Shown in pieces: positions 6,908 to 16,564 of a stretch of DNA of 58,206 nucleotides (the stretch's first letter is position 1; each line of letters opens with the position of its first letter). The DNA lies in IMG/VR virus record IMGVR_UViG_3300027668_000020, positions 1 through 58,206 of that record; one strand, given 5' to 3'. The position numbers and the translations under genes are program-made. The notes under the pieces were generated by a model. It was not told the DNA's origin. It saw nothing but the letters and a program-made list of their open reading frames with translations, and made no database searches. This DNA is from a virus.

Positions 6908-9900
6908 TGACTGTAAAGATTCCTGCTAGAGATAAAGATGCCGATAATTACTTTGATTTCCTTGGTGACGAATACACAGGGTTTGACTACGTAGCGCCGC
7001 CTCTATCTCAGACTGATGCGTTCTTAGCATGGAAAGATGCGGTAAACACAGACCGTGGGTCAGACGAGTACAGCCTCCAGCGTTATCCTGACCAAGACGA
7101 ATTTTCCCTAGGTAAAATGGATATACCCTCGTGGTATCCTGAGTCTTATGCAGCCTATAAAAAAGCTGGGGGTGCTCCTTCTGGCACTCGTCTAATAGAA
7201 GAATCGCGTAATAACGCAGAGCAAAATCTAGCCGCTTTTACCCAGACCCTAATAGAGAACGGTGGTGCAGGTGGCATAGAAAACATAGACTTCGATAATA
7301 TCGACAGTATGCTGGAAGAACTTTCAGGTACTCCTTTTGATGTAGATGCGTTGTTTGCAGATACTAGAGCCTTTGAAGGGCAGACCATAAAAGATCAAGA
7401 GTGGTTTACCCCCGAAAGAGAAGCGTTAGTCCGTAAGTTCTTTGAAGGGCAGGTTAACGACTTTACAGATAGAGGTTCGCTAGTAAAGTCTCAGACTTGG
7501 CAAGAAGCTAAGAACGCTTTAGCTAGTGGCGTAGACCCAGATAACGTATTCTCAGAACTAAAAACTCTGTCAAACAAGTCTCACGATGACTTCGCTGCGA
7601 TGGACTTTAACACTAGCGGTGCCAATGGTGGAGTAGGGCCACAAGCAGCATTTAGAGAGTTTGCTGATGACCACTACATTCAGACTTACAACGAGTTTAA
7701 TACTGACCTAAACACCCTACGAAGAGAAGACCCCGATGCGTTTCAAGCAGCTTACGAGTTCTTACCTGTATCAGGAAGACTAGGTTACCTTTATGGTATA
7801 AAGACGAAAGGAGGCATATCCGATGGGCAGTACGAAGGTTTGTACATGTCGGAGGTTAATTCCTATGCAAAAGAAACTCAAGACCCCTACGCCCCTAGAT
7901 ATGTAAGTGTTGAGGGTAAAACATACTTATACAAGCCTTCTGGTGACCCCAACAGTGGAGAAGACCCCGCACCTATAGACGTTCAGCGCGACTTATACAC
8001 CCCTAGTTTCTACCCTAAGATGGAAGCTGGTAACAACGACCAATTAAGCGGGTTTCTAAATAATGTAGGATCACCTTCAAGAGATAGAACTCGCGATTTC
8101 GACGATACTGCTTATGATTTCTTTGATCCTGTAATTACAGTATTACAGACAGGTTTGGCTATAGCCGCTGCAATGACTGGTAACTCCGCTCTAGCGGTAC
8201 AAATAATGAGCGCAAGCGCCGCTGTGGGGGCAGCATACACGGGGGTAAAAGCTGTTGCGGGGGAAACACTACATGTTTCAGATTGGTTACGCGCTACTCC
8301 TTTTGTAATAGAGCAAATTAACATTGCCACAAGGCCCGTGGCTACGGCTACAAATGCAGTGCCAACATTAACTGTGGCTCCTCCTACTATACCTCAGACA
8401 TTATCCGATTGGGGTAATATATTTGGAGTAAGTGTGCCCGGTTTTATAGGAAGAATACCTATAGTCCTTGGTGGCACTTTAGAAGGCGCTATGAACGCAG
8501 GGTTTGCAAACGCTCCTTTTACTCTTACGGGGTCAAATCCCATAGGCGACCTTATAAAATTAGGGTCTGCTGTTTTTGGCAATCCCCGTGCTGGAAGTTC
8601 TTCTGCTGGTGGTGGTACGTGGGGAGGAATACCATCGGGCGTTATAGTTAACTTTATGGGGAGTATGGAGAACTCTGGGGTAGACCTTACTAATTTCAAA
8701 GAAAAATACCCTTGGACAGGGTTAAATGAAAGTGGGATGCCCATTGGCGATTACGCCCCCGCATTTGAAGATTTAATGCGTATCTATAGAAAAGAAGATC
8801 CTGTAGCTTTTGCAGAAGCTATTACTGCTGAAGACGTTGACCCTAGCATAGCGGAGGTAGTAGGGGAAGACACAGTTAATGTTGCTCAGTTCTTAGTAGA
8901 TGCTCGAAAATTGGGCCAAGACCCCGCTATTGCAGGCACTGCTTACGGCGACTTTATGAACGAAGTTGACCAGTTTTTTATTGCTGCCGTGCTAGAAACT
9001 GGGGGTAACATACTTACTCAGGTAAATGGCGTGCTTATGTTAGGGCAGATTGATCCTAACAACACAAAACTAGCTGGGTGGGCACAAACTTTGCTTGATC
9101 TGTCTGACGAAAACAAGTCGGACACTCTAAAAGAATCTATGCAAGCCGCGAGAGACTACGAAGCTAGCTTTGAAGACAAAGTATATTTTGAAGCTGAAAG
9201 TGAAGAAGAAGTAAAGAATGGCAATGCTTACAAGCAGACTGAAGTTCTTCTTGCAAGACGAGTAGCCGCAGGAAATATGTCTCAAGAAGCTATGGATAAG
9301 CAGCTAAAAAACATTGTTGATGGAGCGAAAAACTCAGCCGATACTTATAACGATATAATTAATGGAGTAATGTCTACTCTTGGGAGTATGGCGAACGCCC
9401 CTCTAGCTACCTCTTATGAGATATTAACAGAAGCTGGAGAAGAGACGGTTAACTTTGCCGTCTCTAGTAAAATAGGTTTAATGGCTAAAGGTCTAGCTGG
9501 AGCGAAAGCGATTTCTCGTAAATTAGACGTGAAAGAGATTACTGACGACGTTCTAGCTAAGTTAAACAAGGTAGAAAAGTTTGCTGCTCTTTCTGCTTCT
9601 ACTATTATGGACATAGCTGAAGCAGTGGGTGGAGAGTCGGCGGGGGCTTACAACGAAGCTATAGCCACACAAGAAAAGGTTGAGACAGAAGCTATACATG
9701 CCTCCGCCGAATTTAACGCTGCTATGAAAGCAAACAACTCGCTTGTTCAATCGGGAGCTATGTCTGAAGAAGAGTATCAGGCAGCGGCTAGAGCGTATAC
9801 GAGAGAGAAGTTAGATGCTAACAGCGGTGCACTAAGACGGCAGACCGTTGCCGCTGACTTGGCTTTAAAGACGGGTTTGTTTGCCGGAGGTATGACAATA

Positions 9901-12897
9901 GCCTCAAACATGGTTCTTGGAGATGCTCTAGACAAAAAAGTATTTACCGAGATGCTAGGCAAGAAAGCAGATATGGTTACAGACCTGTCGGCAGGGTTGC
10001 TGAAGAGAGCGGAAATTTGGGCAAAGAAAACTGGAAAGGCAGTAAAGGCATGGTTTAAGCCTGCTGTAAAAGAGGCGGGATCGGAAGGTGGGGAAGAAGG
10101 TGGTGTGTCTACGTTTAAAAACACCCTGCTAAAAGAGATTGACCCGTCTATCAAGGTGGCAAGGACAGCCGCAGGAGATACCGTTAAAGGCATCGTAATA
10201 AGTACTGGTGTTACTGGTTCCCTAGGCTCCGCAGCAGCGTTAAACAATGCGCTAAATAACGTGGGTATACCCACTGGTAAAGACGCTGACGGTAACTTCC
10301 CTGACTGGATGAACAGTGCCAACGGTACTGACTATATGAAAGACTATGGGGCTGCACCAGAAGGATATGTAGACCTCCCAGATGCAGACGTAGCTACTCG
10401 TGCGCTAGCCAACCTTAACGCCCCTATTAATACCGCCCTGCAAACCAACCCTGACGGTACCGCTGTTTTGACTGAGCAAGGTATTAAGGACACGTTTGCT
10501 GTCGCAGGACTAGACCCAGAAGAGTTCCCCCGTTCCTACGCTACGTTGATGAACCATGTGTATGACGAGAACTATACGAGTCCATCCGAAGCCGCCTCTG
10601 CATTTGACGATGCAGGGTACACACCGTCTCAAGAAGAAATAGATGCTTATATTGGCGAGACTTACGGTAATGATGCCATAGATCAAGCAATAGGTGACTA
10701 TGTAGACCCCCGCCAGACAACTAGAGATGAAGTAGAAGAGTACGCTAGAGAAGCGGGTATAGAGTTAAGTGATGCTCAGATACAACAGCTTGTAGGGCAG
10801 TATGACAACTCTATGGGTGACGATGAGCGATTTACACAACTAATATCAAACGATCCCGACCTATCTGTCCTTTTTGATCCCGATTCTACTAGTGGCACAC
10901 AAACCCTAGATACTGATGGGGACGGTATTATTGACTCAGAAGATGATGACGATGACGGCGATGGCATCCTTGACACAGATGACCAATTCCCACTGCTAAG
11001 TAGTTATGAAGACGAAGATGGTTCTATTGTTGTTACAGAGATAGACGGCTCTACAACTATATATGACTTAGACGAGAACGGTGACCCTGTAGTTAGACTT
11101 CCTGATAATACTGATGGTACTCAAACTATTCCGCTTAAAGAAGGAGACACTTCAGAAGTAGACGCGGATGGAAATACTGTTGTAACTAGTGTAGATGGTA
11201 CTGTGTCTGTATATTCCCCTGATGGCACCTTAATTACTAGTAACCCCGCTAATGCTGTCAATCCTGCTACTGTTGATACTGATGGAGATGGGGTGCCAGA
11301 TGTAATTGATTTTGCTCCTAATGACCCTAGCGTAACTGTTGATCCTAATCCTGCTGAAACTACCTATACTGCTGGTACCTACGTTGATCCTGATGGAGAT
11401 GGAGTATTTCAATTAGTTGGGGAAGATGGGAAAACCTTATCAGGTGAGTTTAACGAAGACGGTACTCCTGTTACTTTAAATGCTGACGGAAGTACAACTA
11501 CAACTGTTGTCAACGATGACGGAAGTACAACTACAACTACTATTAATACTGATGGTACTACAACTACAACTACTACCAGTGCTGACGGTACTACTAACAC
11601 TACCAATAACATCGACAACAGTGTTACCAATAACACTACTAATAACACTACCACTATTAACAACAACGGCTTAAATTCAGACGCTGTAGCCGCTATGTTG
11701 GATGATTCTATTGGTAAGCCCGCTACTGATAACGAACCTGCTACGGGGTTATATTCCGAGTTAGAGGCGCTAGGGCTTAACGACCAGCAGATACTAACCT
11801 TTATAGGGCAACCCGCAGGCTTAGACGCTGAAGGTAATGTCATACCTGCTACGGGGCTGTATGCCGAGATAACGGACGTAAACGGCAACATTACCGCCTC
11901 TAAGAACGAAGTACTAGGCGCTATAGGTGATCCTGCTACTGATACTTCTCCTGCTACAGGTATATTTGCAGGCTTAGACTTACAGACTGGTGACATTCTT
12001 AGCGGCACTCAGGGGCAGATAGACACACAGACTGGTGTACTAACTACGGCTATAAGCAAAACTGAAACAGCTATAACCGATCAAGCTGCTAAGTTTGAAA
12101 AAGCGGGTATGGCCCGTGATGCAGCCATCCAGTCGGCTATAGACCAAGTTGGTGTTGATCTAGGGCTAACGCGGGAGCAGATACTTACCCAGATAGGCGC
12201 TACCGAAGCTAATATTACTACTAAGATAGGTCAAGCTGTTGACCAACTATCTGGTGAAATAGACGTAGTAGCAGACTTTGTAGGTAAGCCTATAGGTGAA
12301 GTCACCGATGCTGACATAGACTTTGTTGCTGATATACTAGCGCAGCAGGAAGTTCTTACTGAACAAATGGTTTATACCGACCAACAATTGCAGTATGATG
12401 TTAACCAAGACGGCGTTATTGACATAAATGACCAAACCATGCTAGAAATGGCTCAGTCAGGTCAGGATGTAGACCTTGGGAGTATGTTTAACCCTACGGG
12501 CTTGTATGAGGTAAATCAACAGACTCAGCAAGATATACTGACTGCTCAAGAGTTAAACACTCAGCAGAACTTAAACATACAAAACCAAATAGAAAACACC
12601 AGAGCACAACAAAGACAGGAAAGAGGGCAGGAACGGCTAGTAGAAGACTTGATTAACTACACTCCGCAAACAGCCAGTACACAACAGATGGGCGTGGCTA
12701 ACATAGACTATCTGTATGATGTTGGGGGGCAGGACATATTTGCCCCTACTAACAGAACGCAGAGATTTAGCCCTTACGGAAATAGCAACGCCGTCCCTGT
12801 TAACCAGAGCATACAAACGCAGAATGTAAGAAGAGCGGCGCAAGGTGGTTTACTTAAAAGAAACGACTCGCTGTTAAAATTATTAGGAGAAGAATAA
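6907..12897 (+). CDS. Giant virion protein (1996 aa) with calcium-binding repeats
   Basis: This is the first of four large genes that probably encode ejected internal or tail proteins. Residues about 1-1300 are mixed helical with hydrophobic Ala/Gly stretches (ALAVQIMSASAAVGAAYTG, and GLFAGGMTIASNMVLG). Around 1335-1365 there is an Asp-rich thrombospondin type 3-like segment (DTDGDGIIDSEDDDDDGDG), with a second (DTDGDGVPDVIDFAPND) near 1457. Residues about 1527-1590 are almost only Thr, Asn, Gly and Asp. A single EF-hand or dockerin-like loop (DVNQDGVIDINDQ) is near 1831. The Asp loops should bind calcium. The C-terminus is Gln/Asn-rich. The function is inferred. Confidence 0.6.
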   Translation: MTVKIPARDKDADNYFDFLGDEYTGFDYVAPPLSQTDAFLAWKDAVNTDRGSDEYSLQRYPDQDEFSLGKMDIPSWYPESYAAYKKAGGAPSGTRLIEESRNNAEQNLAAFTQTLIENGGAGGIENIDFDNIDSMLEELSGTPFDVDALFADTRAFEGQTIKDQEWFTPEREALVRKFFEGQVNDFTDRGSLVKSQTWQEAKNALASGVDPDNVFSELKTLSNKSHDDFAAMDFNTSGANGGVGPQAAFREFADDHYIQTYNEFNTDLNTLRREDPDAFQAAYEFLPVSGRLGYLYGIKTKGGISDGQYEGLYMSEVNSYAKETQDPYAPRYVSVEGKTYLYKPSGDPNSGEDPAPIDVQRDLYTPSFYPKMEAGNNDQLSGFLNNVGSPSRDRTRDFDDTAYDFFDPVITVLQTGLAIAAAMTGNSALAVQIMSASAAVGAAYTGVKAVAGETLHVSDWLRATPFVIEQINIATRPVATATNAVPTLTVAPPTIPQTLSDWGNIFGVSVPGFIGRIPIVLGGTLEGAMNAGFANAPFTLTGSNPIGDLIKLGSAVFGNPRAGSSSAGGGTWGGIPSGVIVNFMGSMENSGVDLTNFKEKYPWTGLNESGMPIGDYAPAFEDLMRIYRKEDPVAFAEAITAEDVDPSIAEVVGEDTVNVAQFLVDARKLGQDPAIAGTAYGDFMNEVDQFFIAAVLETGGNILTQVNGVLMLGQIDPNNTKLAGWAQTLLDLSDENKSDTLKESMQAARDYEASFEDKVYFEAESEEEVKNGNAYKQTEVLLARRVAAGNMSQEAMDKQLKNIVDGAKNSADTYNDIINGVMSTLGSMANAPLATSYEILTEAGEETVNFAVSSKIGLMAKGLAGAKAISRKLDVKEITDDVLAKLNKVEKFAALSASTIMDIAEAVGGESAGAYNEAIATQEKVETEAIHASAEFNAAMKANNSLVQSGAMSEEEYQAAARAYTREKLDANSGALRRQTVAADLALKTGLFAGGMTIASNMVLGDALDKKVFTEMLGKKADMVTDLSAGLLKRAEIWAKKTGKAVKAWFKPAVKEAGSEGGEEGGVSTFKNTLLKEIDPSIKVARTAAGDTVKGIVISTGVTGSLGSAAALNNALNNVGIPTGKDADGNFPDWMNSANGTDYMKDYGAAPEGYVDLPDADVATRALANLNAPINTALQTNPDGTAVLTEQGIKDTFAVAGLDPEEFPRSYATLMNHVYDENYTSPSEAASAFDDAGYTPSQEEIDAYIGETYGNDAIDQAIGDYVDPRQTTRDEVEEYAREAGIELSDAQIQQLVGQYDNSMGDDERFTQLISNDPDLSVLFDPDSTSGTQTLDTDGDGIIDSEDDDDDGDGILDTDDQFPLLSSYEDEDGSIVVTEIDGSTTIYDLDENGDPVVRLPDNTDGTQTIPLKEGDTSEVDADGNTVVTSVDGTVSVYSPDGTLITSNPANAVNPATVDTDGDGVPDVIDFAPNDPSVTVDPNPAETTYTAGTYVDPDGDGVFQLVGEDGKTLSGEFNEDGTPVTLNADGSTTTTVVNDDGSTTTTTINTDGTTTTTTTSADGTTNTTNNIDNSVTNNTTNNTTTINNNGLNSDAVAAMLDDSIGKPATDNEPATGLYSELEALGLNDQQILTFIGQPAGLDAEGNVIPATGLYAEITDVNGNITASKNEVLGAIGDPATDTSPATGIFAGLDLQTGDILSGTQGQIDTQTGVLTTAISKTETAITDQAAKFEKAGMARDAAIQSAIDQVGVDLGLTREQILTQIGATEANITTKIGQAVDQLSGEIDVVADFVGKPIGEVTDADIDFVADILAQQEVLTEQMVYTDQQLQYDVNQDGVIDINDQTMLEMAQSGQDVDLGSMFNPTGLYEVNQQTQQDILTAQELNTQQNLNIQNQIENTRAQQRQERGQERLVEDLINYTPQTASTQQMGVANIDYLYDVGGQDIFAPTNRTQRFSPYGNSNAVPVNQSIQTQNVRRAAQGGLLKRNDSLLKLLGEE

Positions 12898-14597
12898 TGG
12901 GTTGGTGGGATACTTTTACAAAAGGCGCTATAGACTACGCTACAACAGGTACTACTGGTAACTCGATAGGGGATGCGGCGGCGGATGCGGCGTTGGGGTA
13001 TGCTCTAGATAAAACGGGCGTTACAGCCTCCATGCAACCGAATATAGCCTCCGTAGGCTATCAAGGCGGTATACCATCGTACAAAGCGGTTAGAGAACGT
13101 GTACCTACTAACCAAGATCGGCGTGCTGGTGGACAAAACCAAAGGTATTTCACAGACACGCAGTTTGCTATGGGCGAGAAAGGGTTTAAGGAATCTAGAC
13201 CTAAGAGTATAGAAGAAGCCAAGGCAAGGGCTATACTTGATCGTGACACGCTGGGGCAACGTAATATGCAGCAAATCCCGCAATCGTCTATGACTCAACC
13301 TACACAGGCTATGGCTGCTGGTGGTATAGCTTCGGCCTACAATAGACCCCATAACGGGTACTACTTAGGTGGTGTAACCGATGGCATGGCAGACGAAGTA
13401 CCAGCAAGTATAAACGGTACACAAGAAGCTCGTCTAAGCGATGGTGAGTTTGTTATCCCTGCTGATGTAGTTAGTCACCTAGGTAACGGTAACTCTGATG
13501 CTGGCGCACAGCAACTGCACGGTATGATGGACAACGTGCGTATGGAACGTACTGGAAACCCAGAACAAGGTAAACAGATAGACCCCAACAATTTTATGCC
13601 TAAGATGTCTCAGGGTGGCGGGATAGCTATGTATCAAAACGGCGGGCCTATACGGAAGTTTAATGTGGGAGGTGAGACTGACACTACTAGTGCAGACCCC
13701 AATGCTGTGGCTCTTGACCCTAATGTAGGACGAAAAACAGGAGTAGAGTCCTCGCTATCTAGTTGGGCGGGGCCATATGTAACAGATATGCTAGGTAAAG
13801 GTGCTGCTTTAGCTGAAACACCTTATCAAGAGTTCCAAGGGCCGTTGACTGCTGGCACGTCTGACTTACAGCAGAAATCTTTTGAAGGTATTGGAGCCTT
13901 ATCTGCCCCTGCTAACATGGGCGTAGATACGTTTGATGCTACTCAAGCTCAGAAGTACATGAACCCGTATCTAATGGCGTCGATCAATCCTCAGATAGAA
14001 GAAGCTCGCCGTCAGTCAGAAATACAACGTGTATCAGATGCTGGACGACTAACTAAAGCTGGCGCGTTCGGGGGTTCTCGTCAAGCAGTTATGGAAGCCG
14101 AAGGTAATCGTTCGCTTGGAGATCGTATAGCGGACATAACAGGGCAGGGCTACGCCTCTGCATACGACAAAGGTCTAGCGCAGTTTAACTTAGAGCAAGG
14201 TAACCGTAATAAGTATGGGTTCGACGTTCTAGGTGGGCAGGGGACAGCAGGTGCTACTCAACGTGCTCAGGAGCAGCAAGGTCTTAGTGCTGACATAGCG
14301 CAGTTTGAAGAGGAGAGAGATTTCCCTTACAAGCAGGTGCAGTACATGCAGTCACTATTACAGGGTCTACCTCTAGAAGCCCAGTCTATATCGTACTCTC
14401 AACCTAGCGACTTCCAGAAAAATATGGAAGCTGTAGGCGGTGTAAGTACAATGCTTCAAGATTTGTACGGTGGTGGTACTAAGGATACTTCGATGGCTGG
14501 TTTTGGTAGTGCGACTCCACAGCAGATAAACCAAGCGTATATTGATAACCCTAATGTTACTCCCGCAGAAATAGCAAAACAGTATCCCGGCACATAA
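12897..14597 (+). CDS. Virion/ejection protein with DGEFVIPADVVSHLG motif
   Basis: This 566-aa protein overlaps the stop of the 1996-aa protein (TAATG). The N-terminal third has several Gly-Gly turns (MAAGGIASAY, YYLGGVTDGMADEVPA) and at residues 180-199 the motif LSDGEFVIPADVVSHLGNGN, followed by NSDAGAQQL. I know this block from many marine phage virion proteins, but its role is unknown. Residues about 340-470 are helical (MNPYLMASINPQIEEARRQS, then RLTKAGAFGGSRQAVMEAEG), also typical of these proteins. It probably belongs to the set ejected into the host. Confidence 0.6.
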   Translation: MGWWDTFTKGAIDYATTGTTGNSIGDAAADAALGYALDKTGVTASMQPNIASVGYQGGIPSYKAVRERVPTNQDRRAGGQNQRYFTDTQFAMGEKGFKESRPKSIEEAKARAILDRDTLGQRNMQQIPQSSMTQPTQAMAAGGIASAYNRPHNGYYLGGVTDGMADEVPASINGTQEARLSDGEFVIPADVVSHLGNGNSDAGAQQLHGMMDNVRMERTGNPEQGKQIDPNNFMPKMSQGGGIAMYQNGGPIRKFNVGGETDTTSADPNAVALDPNVGRKTGVESSLSSWAGPYVTDMLGKGAALAETPYQEFQGPLTAGTSDLQQKSFEGIGALSAPANMGVDTFDATQAQKYMNPYLMASINPQIEEARRQSEIQRVSDAGRLTKAGAFGGSRQAVMEAEGNRSLGDRIADITGQGYASAYDKGLAQFNLEQGNRNKYGFDVLGGQGTAGATQRAQEQQGLSADIAQFEEERDFPYKQVQYMQSLLQGLPLEAQSISYSQPSDFQKNMEAVGGVSTMLQDLYGGGTKDTSMAGFGSATPQQINQAYIDNPNVTPAEIAKQYPGT

Positions 14598-14624
14598 CAG
14601 AATTTAAAGTTTTAGGAGATAGAC

Positions 14625-16553
14625 ATGCAACAACCTAGTGGAATTATGGGCGCAGCGGCTAAAGGCAACAGTGCTGATGCTAGCTTGGGTGGCTTGGCGC
14701 AGGGCGTAGATACTAAAGTAGAAGCCTACCGAAACAATCCTCAAGCACTAGAAAAGCGATTGCAGGGTAATCAGCAACTTATAGATTTGCTCGCCCTTCA
14801 AAAGGTTAAGTCTGAGAAAGAATCAGCTAAGAACCAGCTATTACTAAGCGAGCAGCAAAACCCTAACACTATAGCCCAACAGCTAGAAGCAGAAGTTGTA
14901 GGTATGAACAAGGACGAAATGTCTAAGCAGACCGCTGGGATACTAGGTCAACGCCAGAAACAACAACAGAAGAACATGCAACGTACTGCTAAAGGTGCTT
15001 CACAGGGTGCTCCTGTGATGGCCGCTCGTGGTGGCCTCATGCCTTTACCTCGTCAGAACATGGCTAATATGGCTCAAGGTGGGATTATTGGATATGACGG
15101 TGGTGGCCCAGTAGGACATGCTCACCCACCTACCGCTGCTCCCGCTACTGCTCCTACTGCTCCTGCTATAGACTCTGCTACTGAAGCTAAGTTGATTAAG
15201 GCGCTTGGTAAAGACTATCAACAGAAACTTGCTGGTATGTCAGAAAAAGCAAGAAAATCAGCAGTGGCAGGTCTTAAACTTAGCAGTGAAATGATGGGTC
15301 GCCTAGATCAAGTTATTGATGCAGTAACCTTTATTCCTAGAAAGATTGGAGAGGGCATAACAGCGGTTTCGGATGCATTCAGAGTCTCGCCGACTGGGCA
15401 AGCCTTACTTGGAGAGTATGGATATGAACCGAAATCGAAAGTTGAGAAAGAGCGAGTCACGCCATTAACTTTCGAAGAGTTACAAGCTGGAGCGGTACCT
15501 AAGTCTGTTGTCCCTCCTACTGTTACTGAGCCTGTTGTCACTACTACCACTGCTCCTACAAAGATTAAGCCCGATCCAACTATTGAAGAGAAGATAAACA
15601 CGGTTATGGCTGGCACTGGAACCCCTACCGCTGTAAACCAAAATGCGGTGTCAGATAGACTGGAAGAATCTGGGATTACGTCTAAACTACAAGAACAGAT
15701 GGCGGGCAAAGAAAACCAAACCGTAGTCGATAACTCTGAAGCAGCTAGAAAAAGAGCTGATTTAGGTAGTAGACGCGAAGAGAATAGGGCGGAAGCAGAG
15801 ACAGGTATAGCTACCTTGAAGGATATGACCACAGCCGCTAAAGACCCTGATAAGTTACGTAGGGAAAGAAGAAAAGGTATATTCGCTGGCGCTGCTCGTG
15901 CTGGTGGTCGGGGTATACTAGACGCGTCCATGAACATGGATAGACAACAAGAAAACTTCGGCTTCAGTAAACAACGAGAAGCAATGGCAGCTACGAATGA
16001 AAAAATAAAGAACGATCTTACTGCCTCCAACATAAGCCAGACTTCAGCAGATAAAGTGTACGGCGCTCTTACCAAAAGTTCTAGTGACGCTATGGCTGTC
16101 ATGGCTAATGTCACCGCCCAAGACGTAGAAGCGGCGGATAGACAGATAAAGCAAGCGTTTGATGAAAAGAAGCTTGTAATAGACGCGGGAATTAAAGGTA
16201 TTGAACTAGAACTAGAAAAACAGATGGTGGACGCTAAGGGCCAAAGCAATAAATTAGTCGCTATACAAATCCTAACTGATGCCGTACTTACAGCTAAAGT
16301 AGAGCAGGAGAAACTAGCTGCTGAAGTACTTTTGGGAGAAGGCGCGGCGATAGATGCCCGTTTCAAGGAGTGGAAAGATAGTGGCGAAGTCGAGCCGTTC
16401 GAGTATAAAAATGATGTAGAAAAAGCCGAACATATTGCTTACACAGGTATGCAAGATAAGTTACAAGACGCTGGTAAAGCATTTACAGAAGCGACAACTT
16501 TGTTGAAGGAATTTACGAGTGACAATAAGTCTGGTACATTTGGCGGCAAATAA
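14625..16553 (+). CDS. Virion/ejection protein, helical, 642 aa
   Basis: This 642-aa protein is rich in Ala, Lys, Gln and Glu and mostly helical. After a Gln-rich N-terminal part it has Gly-Gly turns (MAARGGLMPLPRQN, MAQGGIIGYDGGG) and an Ala/Pro/Thr linker (PPTAAPATAPTAPA) near residue 165-180. The C-terminal half is strongly charged and coiled-coil-like. AGGAG stands 7 bases before the start. Its position between two other large proteins suggests it belongs to the internal ejection set, comparable in role to T7 gp14-16 but without visible homology. Confidence 0.5.
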   Translation: MQQPSGIMGAAAKGNSADASLGGLAQGVDTKVEAYRNNPQALEKRLQGNQQLIDLLALQKVKSEKESAKNQLLLSEQQNPNTIAQQLEAEVVGMNKDEMSKQTAGILGQRQKQQQKNMQRTAKGASQGAPVMAARGGLMPLPRQNMANMAQGGIIGYDGGGPVGHAHPPTAAPATAPTAPAIDSATEAKLIKALGKDYQQKLAGMSEKARKSAVAGLKLSSEMMGRLDQVIDAVTFIPRKIGEGITAVSDAFRVSPTGQALLGEYGYEPKSKVEKERVTPLTFEELQAGAVPKSVVPPTVTEPVVTTTTAPTKIKPDPTIEEKINTVMAGTGTPTAVNQNAVSDRLEESGITSKLQEQMAGKENQTVVDNSEAARKRADLGSRREENRAEAETGIATLKDMTTAAKDPDKLRRERRKGIFAGAARAGGRGILDASMNMDRQQENFGFSKQREAMAATNEKIKNDLTASNISQTSADKVYGALTKSSSDAMAVMANVTAQDVEAADRQIKQAFDEKKLVIDAGIKGIELELEKQMVDAKGQSNKLVAIQILTDAVLTAKVEQEKLAAEVLLGEGAAIDARFKEWKDSGEVEPFEYKNDVEKAEHIAYTGMQDKLQDAGKAFTEATTLLKEFTSDNKSGTFGGK

Positions 16554-16564
16554 GGAGTTAGTTA

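Noticed and set aside
11409-12008. 199-aa Val/Ser-rich minus-strand frame
   Set aside because: It mirrors the Thr/Asn repeat part of the 1996-aa protein; no motif or start signal.
15308-16366. 352-aa frame opposite the 642-aa protein
   Set aside because: A shadow frame made by the Ala/Lys/Glu codon pattern of the real gene; Ser/Ala/Ile-rich without domains or ribosome site.
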